Source of the DNA: Nocardioides exalbidus
GTDB taxonomy: Bacteria; Actinomycetota; Actinomycetes; Propionibacteriales; Nocardioidaceae
DNA length: 64,000 bases
Reading direction: 5' to 3'
Assembly: GCF_900105585.1 (NCBI RefSeq)
Contig: NZ_FNRT01000002.1
Location: 4,445,051-4,509,050, forward strand
The notes below the pieces were generated by a model that was not told where the DNA came from, made no database searches, and worked only from the letters and a program-made list of their open reading frames with translations. Position numbers and translations under genes: made by a program. The stretch's first letter is position 1. Each line of letters opens with the position of its first letter. Positions 9,002 to 17,756 of the stretch are shown here, in pieces.

Positions 9002-10147
9002 GCCGAGGAGCGCGTCGACGAAGGCGTTCGCGTCGAAGGGCGCCATGTCGTCGGCACCCTCGCCGAGGCCGACGAGCTTGACCGGCACGCCCAGCTCGCG
9101 CTGGACCTGGACCACGATCCCGCCCTTGGCCGACCCGTCGAGCTTGGTGAGCACGATGCCGGTGACGTCGACGATCTCGCTGAAGACGCGGGCCTGGATC
9201 AGGCCGTTCTGACCGGTGGTGGCGTCGAGGACGAGGAGCACCTCGGTGACCGGGGCCTGCTTCTCCACGACGCGCTTGATCTTGCCGAGCTCGTCCATCA
9301 GCCCGGCCTTGTTCTGCAGGCGTCCCGCCGTGTCGACCAGGACGGTGTCGACACCGTCGTCGATCCCGCGCTTGACCGCCTCGAACGCGACGCTGGCCGG
9401 GTCGCCGCCCTCGGGGCCGCGGACGACCTCGACGCCGACGCGCTCGCCCCACGTGGCGAGCTGGTCGACGGCGGCCGCCCGGAAGGTGTCGGCCGCACCG
9501 AGGGTGACCTTGAGGTCCTCGGCGACGAGGATTCGCGCGATCTTGCCGACGGTAGTGGTCTTGCCGGCGCCGTTGACGCCGACGACGAGCACGACTCCCG
9601 GCTTGCCGTCCGTGCCGGTGACCTGGATGCGGCGGTCCATGTCGGGACCGACCAGTGCCACGAGCTCCTCGCGCAGCACCGCGCGGGCGTCGGGGGTCTG
9701 GCCGCCCTCGACCCGCAGCCGGGTGCGCAGCTGCTCGACCAGCGCCTGGGTCGGCGCGACCCCGATGTCGGCCGTGAGGAGGGTGTCCTCGATCGCCTCC
9801 CAGGTGTCCTCGTCGAGCCGGTCGCGGCTCAGGAGGGCCAGCAGGCCCTTGCCGAGGCCGCCCTGCGAGCGCGAGAGCCGCTGGCGCAGCCGCACCAGCC
9901 GCGACGCCGTGCCCTCCGGCCTCTCGATCGTCGGCGGCTCCTCGACAACGGGCTCGGCCGTGTCGAGGGCGGGCTCCGGGGCCACCTCGGTCGCGGTCTC
10001 GCCCTCGGTCGGGGGCGGCGCGATGACGTCGGCGGCTCCGCCCGACGGCAGGTCGGTCTTGCGGCGGCGCCCGGCGGTCAGCAGTCCGGCGAGCGTGATG
10101 ACGCCGACGACCGCGATCGCGACGATGAGATAGATCCAGTCACCCAT
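8999..10147 (-). CDS. ftsY: SRP receptor GTPase FtsY
   Basis: Membrane-associated SRP receptor that pairs with Ffh to dock translating ribosomes. The 382-residue protein starts with a membrane segment (WIYLIVAIAVVGVITLAGLL), then an acidic linker, then the NG domain: GVNGAGKTTTVGKIA, DTFRAAA, DTAGR and TKLDGSAKGG. The N-terminal anchor is typical of actinobacterial FtsY. The stop codon lies within the 31-bp repeat array. A methyltransferase gene ends 12 bases upstream, so the two may be co-transcribed. Confidence 0.97.
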   Translation of the reverse strand: MGDWIYLIVAIAVVGVITLAGLLTAGRRRKTDLPSGGAADVIAPPPTEGETATEVAPEPALDTAEPVVEEPPTIERPEGTASRLVRLRQRLSRSQGGLGKGLLALLSRDRLDEDTWEAIEDTLLTADIGVAPTQALVEQLRTRLRVEGGQTPDARAVLREELVALVGPDMDRRIQVTGTDGKPGVVLVVGVNGAGKTTTVGKIARILVAEDLKVTLGAADTFRAAAVDQLATWGERVGVEVVRGPEGGDPASVAFEAVKRGIDDGVDTVLVDTAGRLQNKAGLMDELGKIKRVVEKQAPVTEVLLVLDATTGQNGLIQARVFSEIVDVTGIVLTKLDGSAKGGIVVQVQRELGVPVKLVGLGEGADDMAPFDANAFVDALLG

Positions 10148-10159
10148 GGCGCAATCCCA

Positions 10160-11083
10160 TCACAGGTGCGTGGCGCGCCGAAGCCGGGTGAGCACCCCGG
10201 CCACGTGGTGGCCCTGCGGCGCGCTCACCTCGGCCAGTCGCGCCCGGAGCGAGTCGCGCTGGGCGGCCAGCCGGTCGGCTCGGGCGCGCGCCCGTCCGAG
10301 CAGGTCGCGCGTGCGGTCGAGGTCGGCCAGGACGGCGTCGAAGGCGGCCGTGAGCCCCGACCCGCTTCCGCCGGCCAGCATCGGGGAGACGCACACGCTG
10401 CCCGGGTGGACCACCCAGACGACCTCGTGGGGCATGAGCCGGAACCACGCCACGGCGGCCTCCCCCACCAGCGCCGGTGGCGTCACCCGCAACGAGGACA
10501 GCCCGGCCGCCGAGAGCCGTGTGTCGAAGTCGTCGCCGTACCACCGCACGTGGTCGCGCTGGCCGAAGCGCCGGATGCGCTCGTCGGGCGTGGCCGACGG
10601 GTCCTCCTCGGTCACCACGCCCGTCCTGATCGGCACCTCGAGCAGCGCGATGCCACGCGGGCTGAGGACGCGGGCGATCTCGCGCATCGCGGCGCAGTCG
10701 TCCGGCACGTGCTCCAGCACGTGGTAGCAGACCAGCAGGTCCACCGAGCCGTCGCGCAGCGGGAGCTGGGTCAGGCTGGCGAGGGCGTCGACCTCGCGGG
10801 CGTCGTAGCCGGCGTCGAGGCTGATCCGCCGGCGCGCCTCGACCCGGTCGAGCAGCACCTTCGACTGCCGCGACGGGGCGATCTCGACGACCGTGTCGAG
10901 GTCACGCAGGTCCGGAGCCAGCACGCCGAGGAGGAGGGACAGGAAGCGGTGCCGCTCCAGGCTCCCGCAGCGCGGGCAGACGGCGTCGGGCCGACCGTCG
11001 GGCCCCGGCCGGAAGGCCCGTGACACGGTGCTGCCGCAGGCCGCGCAGTAGCCCCGCACGAGGTCCTGGCGGGCGCCGGTCAC
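10160..11083 (-). CDS. Zinc-ribbon class I SAM-dependent methyltransferase
   Basis: A 307-residue protein with an N-terminal four-cysteine ribbon (CAACGS then CPRCGSLERHR) followed by a Rossmann methyltransferase of the Methyltransf_11 type: VVEIAPSRQ as the SAM-binding region, LPLRDGSVDLLVCYHVLEHV, and SPRGIALLEVPI. Similar proteins occur in polysaccharide and natural-product loci, but the substrate cannot be read here. A TAGCGT hexamer at 11091-11096 lies seven bases before GTG 11083, which favours that start over the GTG three codons upstream. Confidence 0.8.
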   Translation of the reverse strand: MTGARQDLVRGYCAACGSTVSRAFRPGPDGRPDAVCPRCGSLERHRFLSLLLGVLAPDLRDLDTVVEIAPSRQSKVLLDRVEARRRISLDAGYDAREVDALASLTQLPLRDGSVDLLVCYHVLEHVPDDCAAMREIARVLSPRGIALLEVPIRTGVVTEEDPSATPDERIRRFGQRDHVRWYGDDFDTRLSAAGLSSLRVTPPALVGEAAVAWFRLMPHEVVWVVHPGSVCVSPMLAGGSGSGLTAAFDAVLADLDRTRDLLGRARARADRLAAQRDSLRARLAEVSAPQGHHVAGVLTRLRRATHL

Positions 11084-11190
11084 GTCTCGCACGCTAGTGC
11101 GAGACCACCATCACGTGCGACGGCGCGCCGTGAGGTCACCAGTCGGGTGATCGGGCCGGAGTGATCATGTCGGGTGATCAGGTCGGGTGG

Positions 11191-11367
11191 TCAGACCCGG
11201 GACTCGGAGTCCTCGAGCACGGGGAGGGCGTCCACGCCCTTGCGCATGGCTTCGCCCACCTGCGGCACGACGGGCAGGTCCTGGCCGCGGTGCGGGTAGG
11301 CGACGTAGACGGCGACGCCGGCGGCGACGAGCAGGCCGAGGGCCATCATCGAGACGATCACGAGCAC
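11191..11367 (-). CDS. Small single-pass membrane protein (58 aa)
   Basis: Short reading frame starting with GTG at 11367, preceded by GGAGG six bases upstream. The product begins MLVIVSMMALGLLVAAGVAV, one transmembrane helix, followed by a short polar tail ending DSESRV. No family was recognised. The strong ribosome-binding site, codon use like neighbouring genes and clean hydrophobic segment support a real gene. It sits alone between the methyltransferase and the thioesterase genes. The 107 bases downstream, to 11084, contain repeated GGGTGATC words but no recognised gene. Confidence 0.6.
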   Translation of the reverse strand: MLVIVSMMALGLLVAAGVAVYVAYPHRGQDLPVVPQVGEAMRKGVDALPVLEDSESRV

Positions 11368-11462
11368 GGTGGTCCTCCGAGGTGGTTCCGGTGCAGGGGA
11401 ACGTCCACCATGGCACGGACGTGGTGGGTCCCCGGCCTCCCGGTGATCCCGGGCGCGTCGGC

Positions 11463-11918
11463 TCAGGCCGGACGCAGGAGGCGTACGACGGCCGCGCGGA
11501 CGACGTCGGGCATCGGAGTCACGGGCCGATCACCGGCACCGCGGGAGTTGTCGACGTACACGTGGACGAAGCGACCCTCCGCCGCTGCCTGGTCGGACGA
11601 GCCCTGGAACAACCCGATCCGGTAGACGATCGAGCTCGTCCCGACCTTGTCGACGACCAGGCCCATCTCGATCGGCTCGGGGAAGCCGATCTCGCGGAAG
11701 TAGCGGCACCCGGTCTCGGCGACGACCCCGATCTGCGGGAGGGCGCGGACGTCGAGCCCGGTCGCCTCGTAGAGGTAGGCGTTGACGGCGGTGTCGAAGA
11801 GCTCGTAGTAGGTCGCGTTGTTGAGGTGGCCGTAGGCGTCGTCGTCGCGCCAGCGGGTGGTGGCGGTGCGCCACGAGACGTAGTCGGAGCGCGTGGGAGG
11901 GGTCCGCGAGGTGCTCAT
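11463..11918 (-). CDS. Acyl-CoA thioesterase, 4HBT hotdog family
   Basis: A 151-residue single hotdog-fold protein of the YbgC/FadM type, probably hydrolysing an acyl-CoA. The diagnostic segment is DDDAYGHLNNATYYELFDTA near residue 25, with the catalytic Asp region and GHLNN. CRYFREIGFPEPIEMGL forms the following strands. Normal length for the family. The ATG overlaps the stop of the upstream membrane protein gene (ATGA), implying translational coupling. Substrate unknown. Confidence 0.88.
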   Translation of the reverse strand: MSTSRTPPTRSDYVSWRTATTRWRDDDAYGHLNNATYYELFDTAVNAYLYEATGLDVRALPQIGVVAETGCRYFREIGFPEPIEMGLVVDKVGTSSIVYRIGLFQGSSDQAAAEGRFVHVYVDNSRGAGDRPVTPMPDVVRAAVVRLLRPA

Positions 11919-12967
11919 CGCCGCCCACCCTCCACCACCGCCGGCGCCGACCCCGCACCGGGTCCTGCAGCCCCGGCGGCCGGACGTCCGGCACCGCGCC
12001 AGGCCCAGCCGCCGACGACGAGGAGCAGCAGCGCCAGCACGACCGCCTGCGCGACGACGGCGCCGGCCGGGACCCCCGGCGCCGGAGGCGCGAGCGCACC
12101 GACCGCGGTGCGCTCGAGGACGACCCCCAGGGCGAGCGCCACCGCGTGCCTCCGGGTCCACCCCGGTGAGCGCACCGACCGGCCGACGAGCGCCACGGCG
12201 AGCACCGCGGCGACGACGATGCACGTGACACCGACCCAGCCCGGCGGGGCGAGGTCGAGCAGGGCGGTGAGCACGACTCCGGCGAGGAACACCTGCCAGG
12301 GCCGTCCCGCCCGCCGTCCGTCGACGAGCGGCCGTGGACGCCCGAACGGGGAGAGCGCGGTCGCGACGAGGGCAAGAACGGCCGCGGCCGCGAGCGCGTA
12401 GCGCGGGAGCGACGTGTGCAGGATCCCGCTGCGTTCGGGGTCGAGGTGCACGGCCGCCGCGACAGCGAGCGCCGCGAGCAGGGTGATCCCGATCCCGAGG
12501 CGCCCCAGCACCGGACGACCGCGCACGGCAGGCACCCCCGCGTCGACGAGCAGGAGCGGGGCGCCGATGCTCAGCGCCACGTGACCGCCGACCCAGGACG
12601 CCAGGGCGAAGGCGCTGACTCCCTGGACGCGTGCGGCTCCGACGATGTCCGACCACCCCGCGACGTCCGTGCGGTCGGTCGTCCACAGGCTGAGGTCGAT
12701 CAGGGCCGTCATCGCCACCCCGAAGGCCGCTGCCATCAGGACCACGCCGGTCCAGCCCCGGCCGGTGCGCACGGCCACCTCACGGATGAGCAGCGCCGCT
12801 CCGCCGTAGAGCGGCCCGAGGAAGAGCACGAGGAACGCGGAGGTGGCGACGTCGCCGGCGACCGCGAGGTAGGCCGACAGGAGCTCGGCGCAGAGCGGCG
12901 CGAGCACGAGCAGCCCGACGATCGCCACGGCCCGGCTCGTGGCCGCGGGCCGGCGGGACTCGGTCAC
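11915..12967 (-). CDS. Polytopic membrane protein of unknown function
   Basis: A 350-residue protein with about ten hydrophobic helices, beginning VTESRRPAATSRAVAIVGLL after GTG 12967. Visible charged motifs include LLIREVAVRTGRGW between helices 3 and 4 and GRSVRSPGWTRRHAVAL near the C-terminus. The layout resembles uncharacterised actinobacterial integral membrane proteins; no transporter signature was recognised. It lies 10 bases after smc and overlaps the thioesterase gene, so it probably belongs to the same transcript. The longer frame reaching 13036 overlaps smc and is rejected. Confidence 0.75.
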   Translation of the reverse strand: MTESRRPAATSRAVAIVGLLVLAPLCAELLSAYLAVAGDVATSAFLVLFLGPLYGGAALLIREVAVRTGRGWTGVVLMAAAFGVAMTALIDLSLWTTDRTDVAGWSDIVGAARVQGVSAFALASWVGGHVALSIGAPLLLVDAGVPAVRGRPVLGRLGIGITLLAALAVAAAVHLDPERSGILHTSLPRYALAAAAVLALVATALSPFGRPRPLVDGRRAGRPWQVFLAGVVLTALLDLAPPGWVGVTCIVVAAVLAVALVGRSVRSPGWTRRHAVALALGVVLERTAVGALAPPAPGVPAGAVVAQAVVLALLLLVVGGWAWRGAGRPAAGAAGPGAGSAPAVVEGGRR

Positions 12968-12977
12968 GATCCCGAGG

Positions 12978-15900
12978 TCACGCCGACTCGGCGTCGCGCA
13001 GCCGCTGGCTGATGACGGCAGAGACGCCGTCGCCACGCATCGTGACGCCGTAGAGCGCGTCGCCCACCTCCATCGTGCGCTTCTGGTGGGTGATCACCAG
13101 GAGCTGGGAGTTCTCGCGCAGCTCCTCGTAGATCTCCAGCAGGCGCCCGAGGTTGGTGTCGTCGAGCGCGGCCTCCACCTCGTCGAGGATGTAGAAGGGC
13201 GAGGGCCGGGCCTTGAAGAGCGCGACGAGGAACGCCACCGCCACCAGCGAGCGCTCGCCGCCGGAGAGCAGGGAGAGCCGCTTGACCTTCTTGCCGGGCG
13301 GACGCGCCTCGACCTCGACGCCCGTGGCGAGCATGTCGCCCGGGTTGGTGAGCACGAGCCGACCCTCGCCGCCCGGGAAGAGGCGCGCGAAGGTCTGGTC
13401 GAAGGCCTTCTCGACGTCGGCGTAGGCCTCGGTGAAGACCTGCTCGACGCGCGTGTCGACCTCGCGCACGATGTCGAGGAGGTCCTTGCGGGTGCGCTTG
13501 AGGTCCTCGAGCTGCTCGGTGAGGAACTTGTGCCGCTCCTCCATCGCGGAGAACTCCTCGAGCGCGAGCGGGTTGACCCGCCCGAGCATCGAGAGGGCGC
13601 GCTCGGCGGTGCGCAGCCGCTTGACCTGCTCCTCGCGGACGTAGGCCGTCGGCTCGGGCGCCTCCTCGCCGTCGGGCACCTCGCCGGTGAAGGGGACGAG
13701 CGTCTCGGGTCCGTAGTCGGACACCAGCCCGTCGGGGTCCATGCCGAGCTCCTCGAGCGCACGCTCCTCGAGCTGCTCGATGCGCATCTTCTGCTGGGTG
13801 CGGGCCATCTCGTCGCGGTGCACGGAGCTGACCAGCTCGTCGAGCTCACGGCCGAGGTCGCGCAGCGTGGTGCGCACCCTCATGAGCTGCTCCTCGCTGC
13901 CCCGGCGCGACTCCTCGACGGCGGCCCGCTCGTCGGCGGCCTGCATGACGGAGCGCTCGAGCTCGTGGAGCACGACCCGGACGGCGGCCCCGACCGCCTG
14001 CGCGGCGCGACCCTCCCGGATCAGCCGCTCGCGGCGCTCGGCCGCGCGCGCCCGGGAGTCGCGCTCGGCCTGGGCGGCGCGCAGCAGGGAGTCGGCGCGG
14101 CCGTTGAGGGCGCGGGCGCGCTCCTCGGCGGTGCGCAGCGCGAGGCGGGCGTCCATCTCGCCCTGCCGGGCCTCGCGGGCCGCCTCGGCGAGCCGCTCAC
14201 GCTCAGTGGTGTCGGGCTCCTCGTCGGTGACGTCCTCGGCCGCGGCGAGGCGGGCCTCGAGGTCGGCGAGGCCGGCGAGGTCGGCCTCGCGGGCCTCCCC
14301 TGCCGTGGCGATCGAACGCTCCAGCCGCTCCGCCTCGCCCTTGGCGGCCCGGGCCTGGGAGCCGTACTGGCCGAGCTCCTCGGCCACCGCGGCCAGGGTC
14401 GCGTCGGACTCGTGCAGCTTGGCGAGCGCGACGTCGACGCGCTTGAGGGCGTCGTGGCGGGCGGCCTCGAGTCCGGAGATCTCGAAGCCGAGCCGCTCGG
14501 TCCGGGACGTGGCCTCGGCGAGCTGCTCGGTCGCCTCGTCGACGGCCGCCTGCACCTCGATCAGGCTCGGCTGGCTGGTGGAGCCACCGGCGGCGAAGTG
14601 CGAGCCGAGGAGGTCGCCCTCGCGGGTGACGGCGACGACGCCGGGCAGGTCTGCGACCAGCCGGCGGGCGGCCGGGAGGTCGTCGACGACCGCGACCTGG
14701 TGGAGCAGCCGCACCAGCGCCGGTCGTACGTCGTCGGGCGCGGACACCGCGTCGACGGCCCAGCGGATGCCGTCGGGCAGCGTCGGCCAGTCACGGTCGA
14801 CGGCGGGCGCGCCGCCGAGCAGCAGCCCGGCCCGACCGAGGTCGTCGGCCTTGAGGTGGCCGATCGCCGCCACCGCCGCGTGGGAGTCGGCGACGACCAC
14901 GGCGTCGGCGGCCGTGCCGAGGGCGGCGGCGACCGCGGTCTCGTAGCCGTGCTCGACGTCGAGGAGCGCGGCGACGGAGCCGAGGAGGCCGCCGACCGTG
15001 TCGGTCGCGGCCAGCAGGGCGCCGGCGCCGTCCTTGCGGTTGAGGCCGATCTCCAGGGCGTCACGGCGGGCGACGAGCCCGGCGCGGTCGCGGTCGGCCT
15101 GCTGCGCGTCCTCACGGGTCTTCGCCAGCCTCTCCTCGACCTCGTCGAGCGCGGCGACGGCCTCCTCGTGCTCGGAGTCGAGGCCCTCCTCGCCCGCGTC
15201 GAGGCCGGCGACCTTGGTCTCCAGGGTGGTGAAGTCTCGCTGCGCGCGCTCGGCGCGGGTGAGGGCGTCCTCGCGGGCGTCGGTGAGGCGCTGGATCTCC
15301 GCGTCGGCCGCCTCGGAACGCGACTTCAGGACGTTGACCTGGCCGGTCAGCCTGGCCAGGCCCTCGCGACGGTCGGCGGCGGCGCGCTGGAGCCCGACGA
15401 TCCGCTTGTCCTCCGCGACCGCTGCCTCCTCGGCACCCCGCTTGGCGACCACGGCCTCGTCGAGTGTCACGCGGTGCTGCTCGACCTGCTCGGCGATCTC
15501 GGCCTCCTGCTGGCGCACCCGCTCGGCCTGCGCCTCGAGGTCGTCGGGGTCGCGCCCCGAGTCGACGGTGTCGCCGTCGGCAGCGCCCGCCGCGTTGCGG
15601 ATGCGCTCGTCGGCGAGCGATCCCGTGCCGCGCAGCCGCTCCTTGAGGCCGGAGAGCGCGAACCACGTCTCCTGCGCAGCGGCGAGCCGCGGGAGGTCGT
15701 CGCGCAGCGTGGCCTCGAGCCGCGCCTCCTGCTCGCGACCCGCGGTGACCTCGGCCTCGACCTGCTCGCGACGCTCCTTGAGGAGCGTCTCGTCGGCCAT
15801 CTCCGACTCGAGCGATGTGCGCGCCGTCACGAGGTCGTCGGCGAGGAGCCGCGCCCGCGCGTCGCGGACGTCCATCTGGACGGTCTGTGCCTGGCGCGCG

Positions 15901-16532
15901 ACCTCGGCCTGGCGGCCGAGCGGCTTGAGCTGGCGCCGGATCTCGGAGAGCAGGTCGGCCAGCCGGGTGAGGTTCCCGTCGGTGGCGTCGAGCTTGCGGA
16001 GCGCCTTCTCCTTGCGCTTGCGGTGCTTGAGGACGCCGGCGGCCTCCTCGATGAACCCGCGCCGGTCCTCCGGGGTGGCGTGCAGGATCGTGTCGAGCTG
16101 GCCCTGGCCGACGATCACGTGCATCTCGCGGCCGATGCCGGAGTCGCTCAGCAGCTCCTGGACGTCGAGCAGGCGGCAGCCGTTGCCGTTGATGGCGTAC
16201 TCCGAGCCGCCGTTGCGGAACATCGTGCGGCTGATCGTGACCTCGGCGTAGTCGATCGGCAGCGCGCCGTCGGAGTTGTCGATGGTCAGCTGCACCTCGG
16301 CGCGACCCAGCGGCGGACGCCCGGACGTGCCAGCGAAGATGACGTCCTCCATCTTGCCGCCGCGCAGGCTCTTGGCGCCCTGCTCACCCATCACCCAGGC
16401 GAGGGCGTCGACGACGTTGGACTTGCCCGAGCCGTTGGGCCCGACGATGCACGTGATGCCCGGCTCGAGCTGCATCGTCGTCGAGGACGCGAAGGACTTG
16501 AACCCCTTGAGGGTCAGGCTCTTCAGGTACAA
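12978..16532 (-). CDS. smc: Chromosome segregation protein SMC
   Basis: Condensin ATPase, 1184 residues, the usual length. Start MYLKSLTLKGFKSFA; Walker A GPNGSGKSNVVDAL near residue 32; two long coiled-coil arms around a hinge near residues 500-650; C-terminal signature LSGGERSLVAVAFL and Walker B FYILDEVEAALDD. The start codon is TTG at 16532-16530, preceded by GAGGAG, and no better start exists because the protein begins at the family consensus. It works with ScpA/ScpB (not in the window) in chromosome compaction. Confidence 0.98.
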   Translation of the reverse strand: MYLKSLTLKGFKSFASSTTMQLEPGITCIVGPNGSGKSNVVDALAWVMGEQGAKSLRGGKMEDVIFAGTSGRPPLGRAEVQLTIDNSDGALPIDYAEVTISRTMFRNGGSEYAINGNGCRLLDVQELLSDSGIGREMHVIVGQGQLDTILHATPEDRRGFIEEAAGVLKHRKRKEKALRKLDATDGNLTRLADLLSEIRRQLKPLGRQAEVARQAQTVQMDVRDARARLLADDLVTARTSLESEMADETLLKERREQVEAEVTAGREQEARLEATLRDDLPRLAAAQETWFALSGLKERLRGTGSLADERIRNAAGAADGDTVDSGRDPDDLEAQAERVRQQEAEIAEQVEQHRVTLDEAVVAKRGAEEAAVAEDKRIVGLQRAAADRREGLARLTGQVNVLKSRSEAADAEIQRLTDAREDALTRAERAQRDFTTLETKVAGLDAGEEGLDSEHEEAVAALDEVEERLAKTREDAQQADRDRAGLVARRDALEIGLNRKDGAGALLAATDTVGGLLGSVAALLDVEHGYETAVAAALGTAADAVVVADSHAAVAAIGHLKADDLGRAGLLLGGAPAVDRDWPTLPDGIRWAVDAVSAPDDVRPALVRLLHQVAVVDDLPAARRLVADLPGVVAVTREGDLLGSHFAAGGSTSQPSLIEVQAAVDEATEQLAEATSRTERLGFEISGLEAARHDALKRVDVALAKLHESDATLAAVAEELGQYGSQARAAKGEAERLERSIATAGEAREADLAGLADLEARLAAAEDVTDEEPDTTERERLAEAAREARQGEMDARLALRTAEERARALNGRADSLLRAAQAERDSRARAAERRERLIREGRAAQAVGAAVRVVLHELERSVMQAADERAAVEESRRGSEEQLMRVRTTLRDLGRELDELVSSVHRDEMARTQQKMRIEQLEERALEELGMDPDGLVSDYGPETLVPFTGEVPDGEEAPEPTAYVREEQVKRLRTAERALSMLGRVNPLALEEFSAMEERHKFLTEQLEDLKRTRKDLLDIVREVDTRVEQVFTEAYADVEKAFDQTFARLFPGGEGRLVLTNPGDMLATGVEVEARPPGKKVKRLSLLSGGERSLVAVAFLVALFKARPSPFYILDEVEAALDDTNLGRLLEIYEELRENSQLLVITHQKRTMEVGDALYGVTMRGDGVSAVISQRLRDAESA

Positions 16533-16635
16533 CGCGGGCTCCTCACCGGATCAGGCACGGGATCACTGACAACTGGGGAAGCGCAGTCCGGGCCACCCTA
16601 CCCGTGGGCGGCCGTCCCGCGCGGGAGGCCGACGT

Positions 16636-17727
16636 TCAGCGGCCGAGGACGTCCTTCAGCGCGGCGAGCACGAGGAGCACGGCGTCGGGGCGGGCGTTGC
16701 GGCCCATCAGCCCGATCCGCCAGACGCTGGCGGCGTATGCCCCGGCGCCGGCGCCGATCTCGAGGTCGAAGCGCTCCAGGAGCTCCTTGCGGACGGCCGC
16801 CGAGTCGACCCCGTCGGGCACCTTGACCGTGGTCAGCTCCGGAAGCCGGCTGCCCTCGGCGGCGAACAGCTCGAGCCCCATCTCCTGCAGACCGGCCTGG
16901 AGCGCGTCGCCCGCCTCCTGGTGGCGCGCGTGCACCGCGTCGAGGCCCTCGTCGAGGATCCGGGTGAGCCCGGCGTGCAGGCTCGCGACCATCGCAGTCG
17001 GCGCGGTGTGGTGGTAGGTCCGCTGTCCGCCCTTGGCGCTGGCCTCTCCGACGTAGCCACCGAGCATGCCCAGGTCGAGGTACCACGACCGCGGCTTCTC
17101 GACGCGGCGCTCGAACGCCCGGTCGTCGATCGTGAAGGGCGCGAGGCCGGGGGCGACGCCGAGGCACTTCTGGGTGCCCGCGTAGCCGATGTCGATGCCC
17201 CAGTCGTCGGCGCGCAGCTCGATGCCGGCGATCGAGGTGACCGCGTCGACGAGCAGGAGGGCGTCGCCCTTGCCGGCGCCGAGCGCGGCGACGTCCGAGC
17301 GGACGCCGGTCGAGGTCTCGGCGTGGACGGCCGCGATGATCGCCGGCGACGGGTGGGCCGAGAGAACGCGGTCGACGTCGACCGGCTGCCCCCACTCGTG
17401 CTCCACCGCGACGACCTCGGCCCCGCAGCGCGCCGCCACGTCAGTCATCCGCTGGCCGAAGAGCCCGTTGACCGCGACGACCACGACGTCGCCCGGGTGG
17501 ACGGTGTTGACGAAGGCCGCCTCCATGCCGGCCGAACCGGTCGCGCTGAGCGGCAGGGTGCGTGCGTTGGTGGTGCCCCAGACGGTGCGGAGCATCTCGC
17601 AGGTCTCGTCCATGATCCGGAGGAACTCCGGGTCGAGGTGCCCCAGCAGCGGCGAGGCCAGGGCTCGCGTGGCCTCCGGGTAGGGGTTCGACGGGCCGGG
17701 ACCGAAGAGGTGGCGCTCGCGGATCAT
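16636..17727 (-). CDS. Class V aminotransferase (alanine/serine-glyoxylate type)
   Basis: PLP-dependent aminotransferase of 363 residues, start MIRERHLFGPGPSNPYPEA. The GPGPSNP opening, LPLSATGSAGMEAAF, DAVTSIAGIELRADDWGID and the PLP-lysine segment GYAGTQKCLG identify the PucG/AGXT group, which transfers amino groups to glyoxylate. The adjacent gene upstream encodes a glycolate/lactate-type oxidase; together they could make glyoxylate and convert it to glycine (inference). A TACCGT hexamer ends seven bases before the ATG, suggesting its own leaderless promoter. Confidence 0.88.
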   Translation of the reverse strand: MIRERHLFGPGPSNPYPEATRALASPLLGHLDPEFLRIMDETCEMLRTVWGTTNARTLPLSATGSAGMEAAFVNTVHPGDVVVVAVNGLFGQRMTDVAARCGAEVVAVEHEWGQPVDVDRVLSAHPSPAIIAAVHAETSTGVRSDVAALGAGKGDALLLVDAVTSIAGIELRADDWGIDIGYAGTQKCLGVAPGLAPFTIDDRAFERRVEKPRSWYLDLGMLGGYVGEASAKGGQRTYHHTAPTAMVASLHAGLTRILDEGLDAVHARHQEAGDALQAGLQEMGLELFAAEGSRLPELTTVKVPDGVDSAAVRKELLERFDLEIGAGAGAYAASVWRIGLMGRNARPDAVLLVLAALKDVLGR

Positions 17728-17756
17728 GGCACCGACGGTAGCCAAGCCTCCGGGGT

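Noticed and set aside
5952..9212. 1086-codon plus-strand frame over the glycosyltransferase, the repeats and ftsY
   Set aside because: Arg/Pro-rich shadow; it crosses a gene end and a convergent gene.
12939..16826. Long open frame (1295 codons) antisense to smc
   Set aside because: High GC content keeps the opposite strand open; the product is low-complexity Arg/Gly/Leu and smc is certain.
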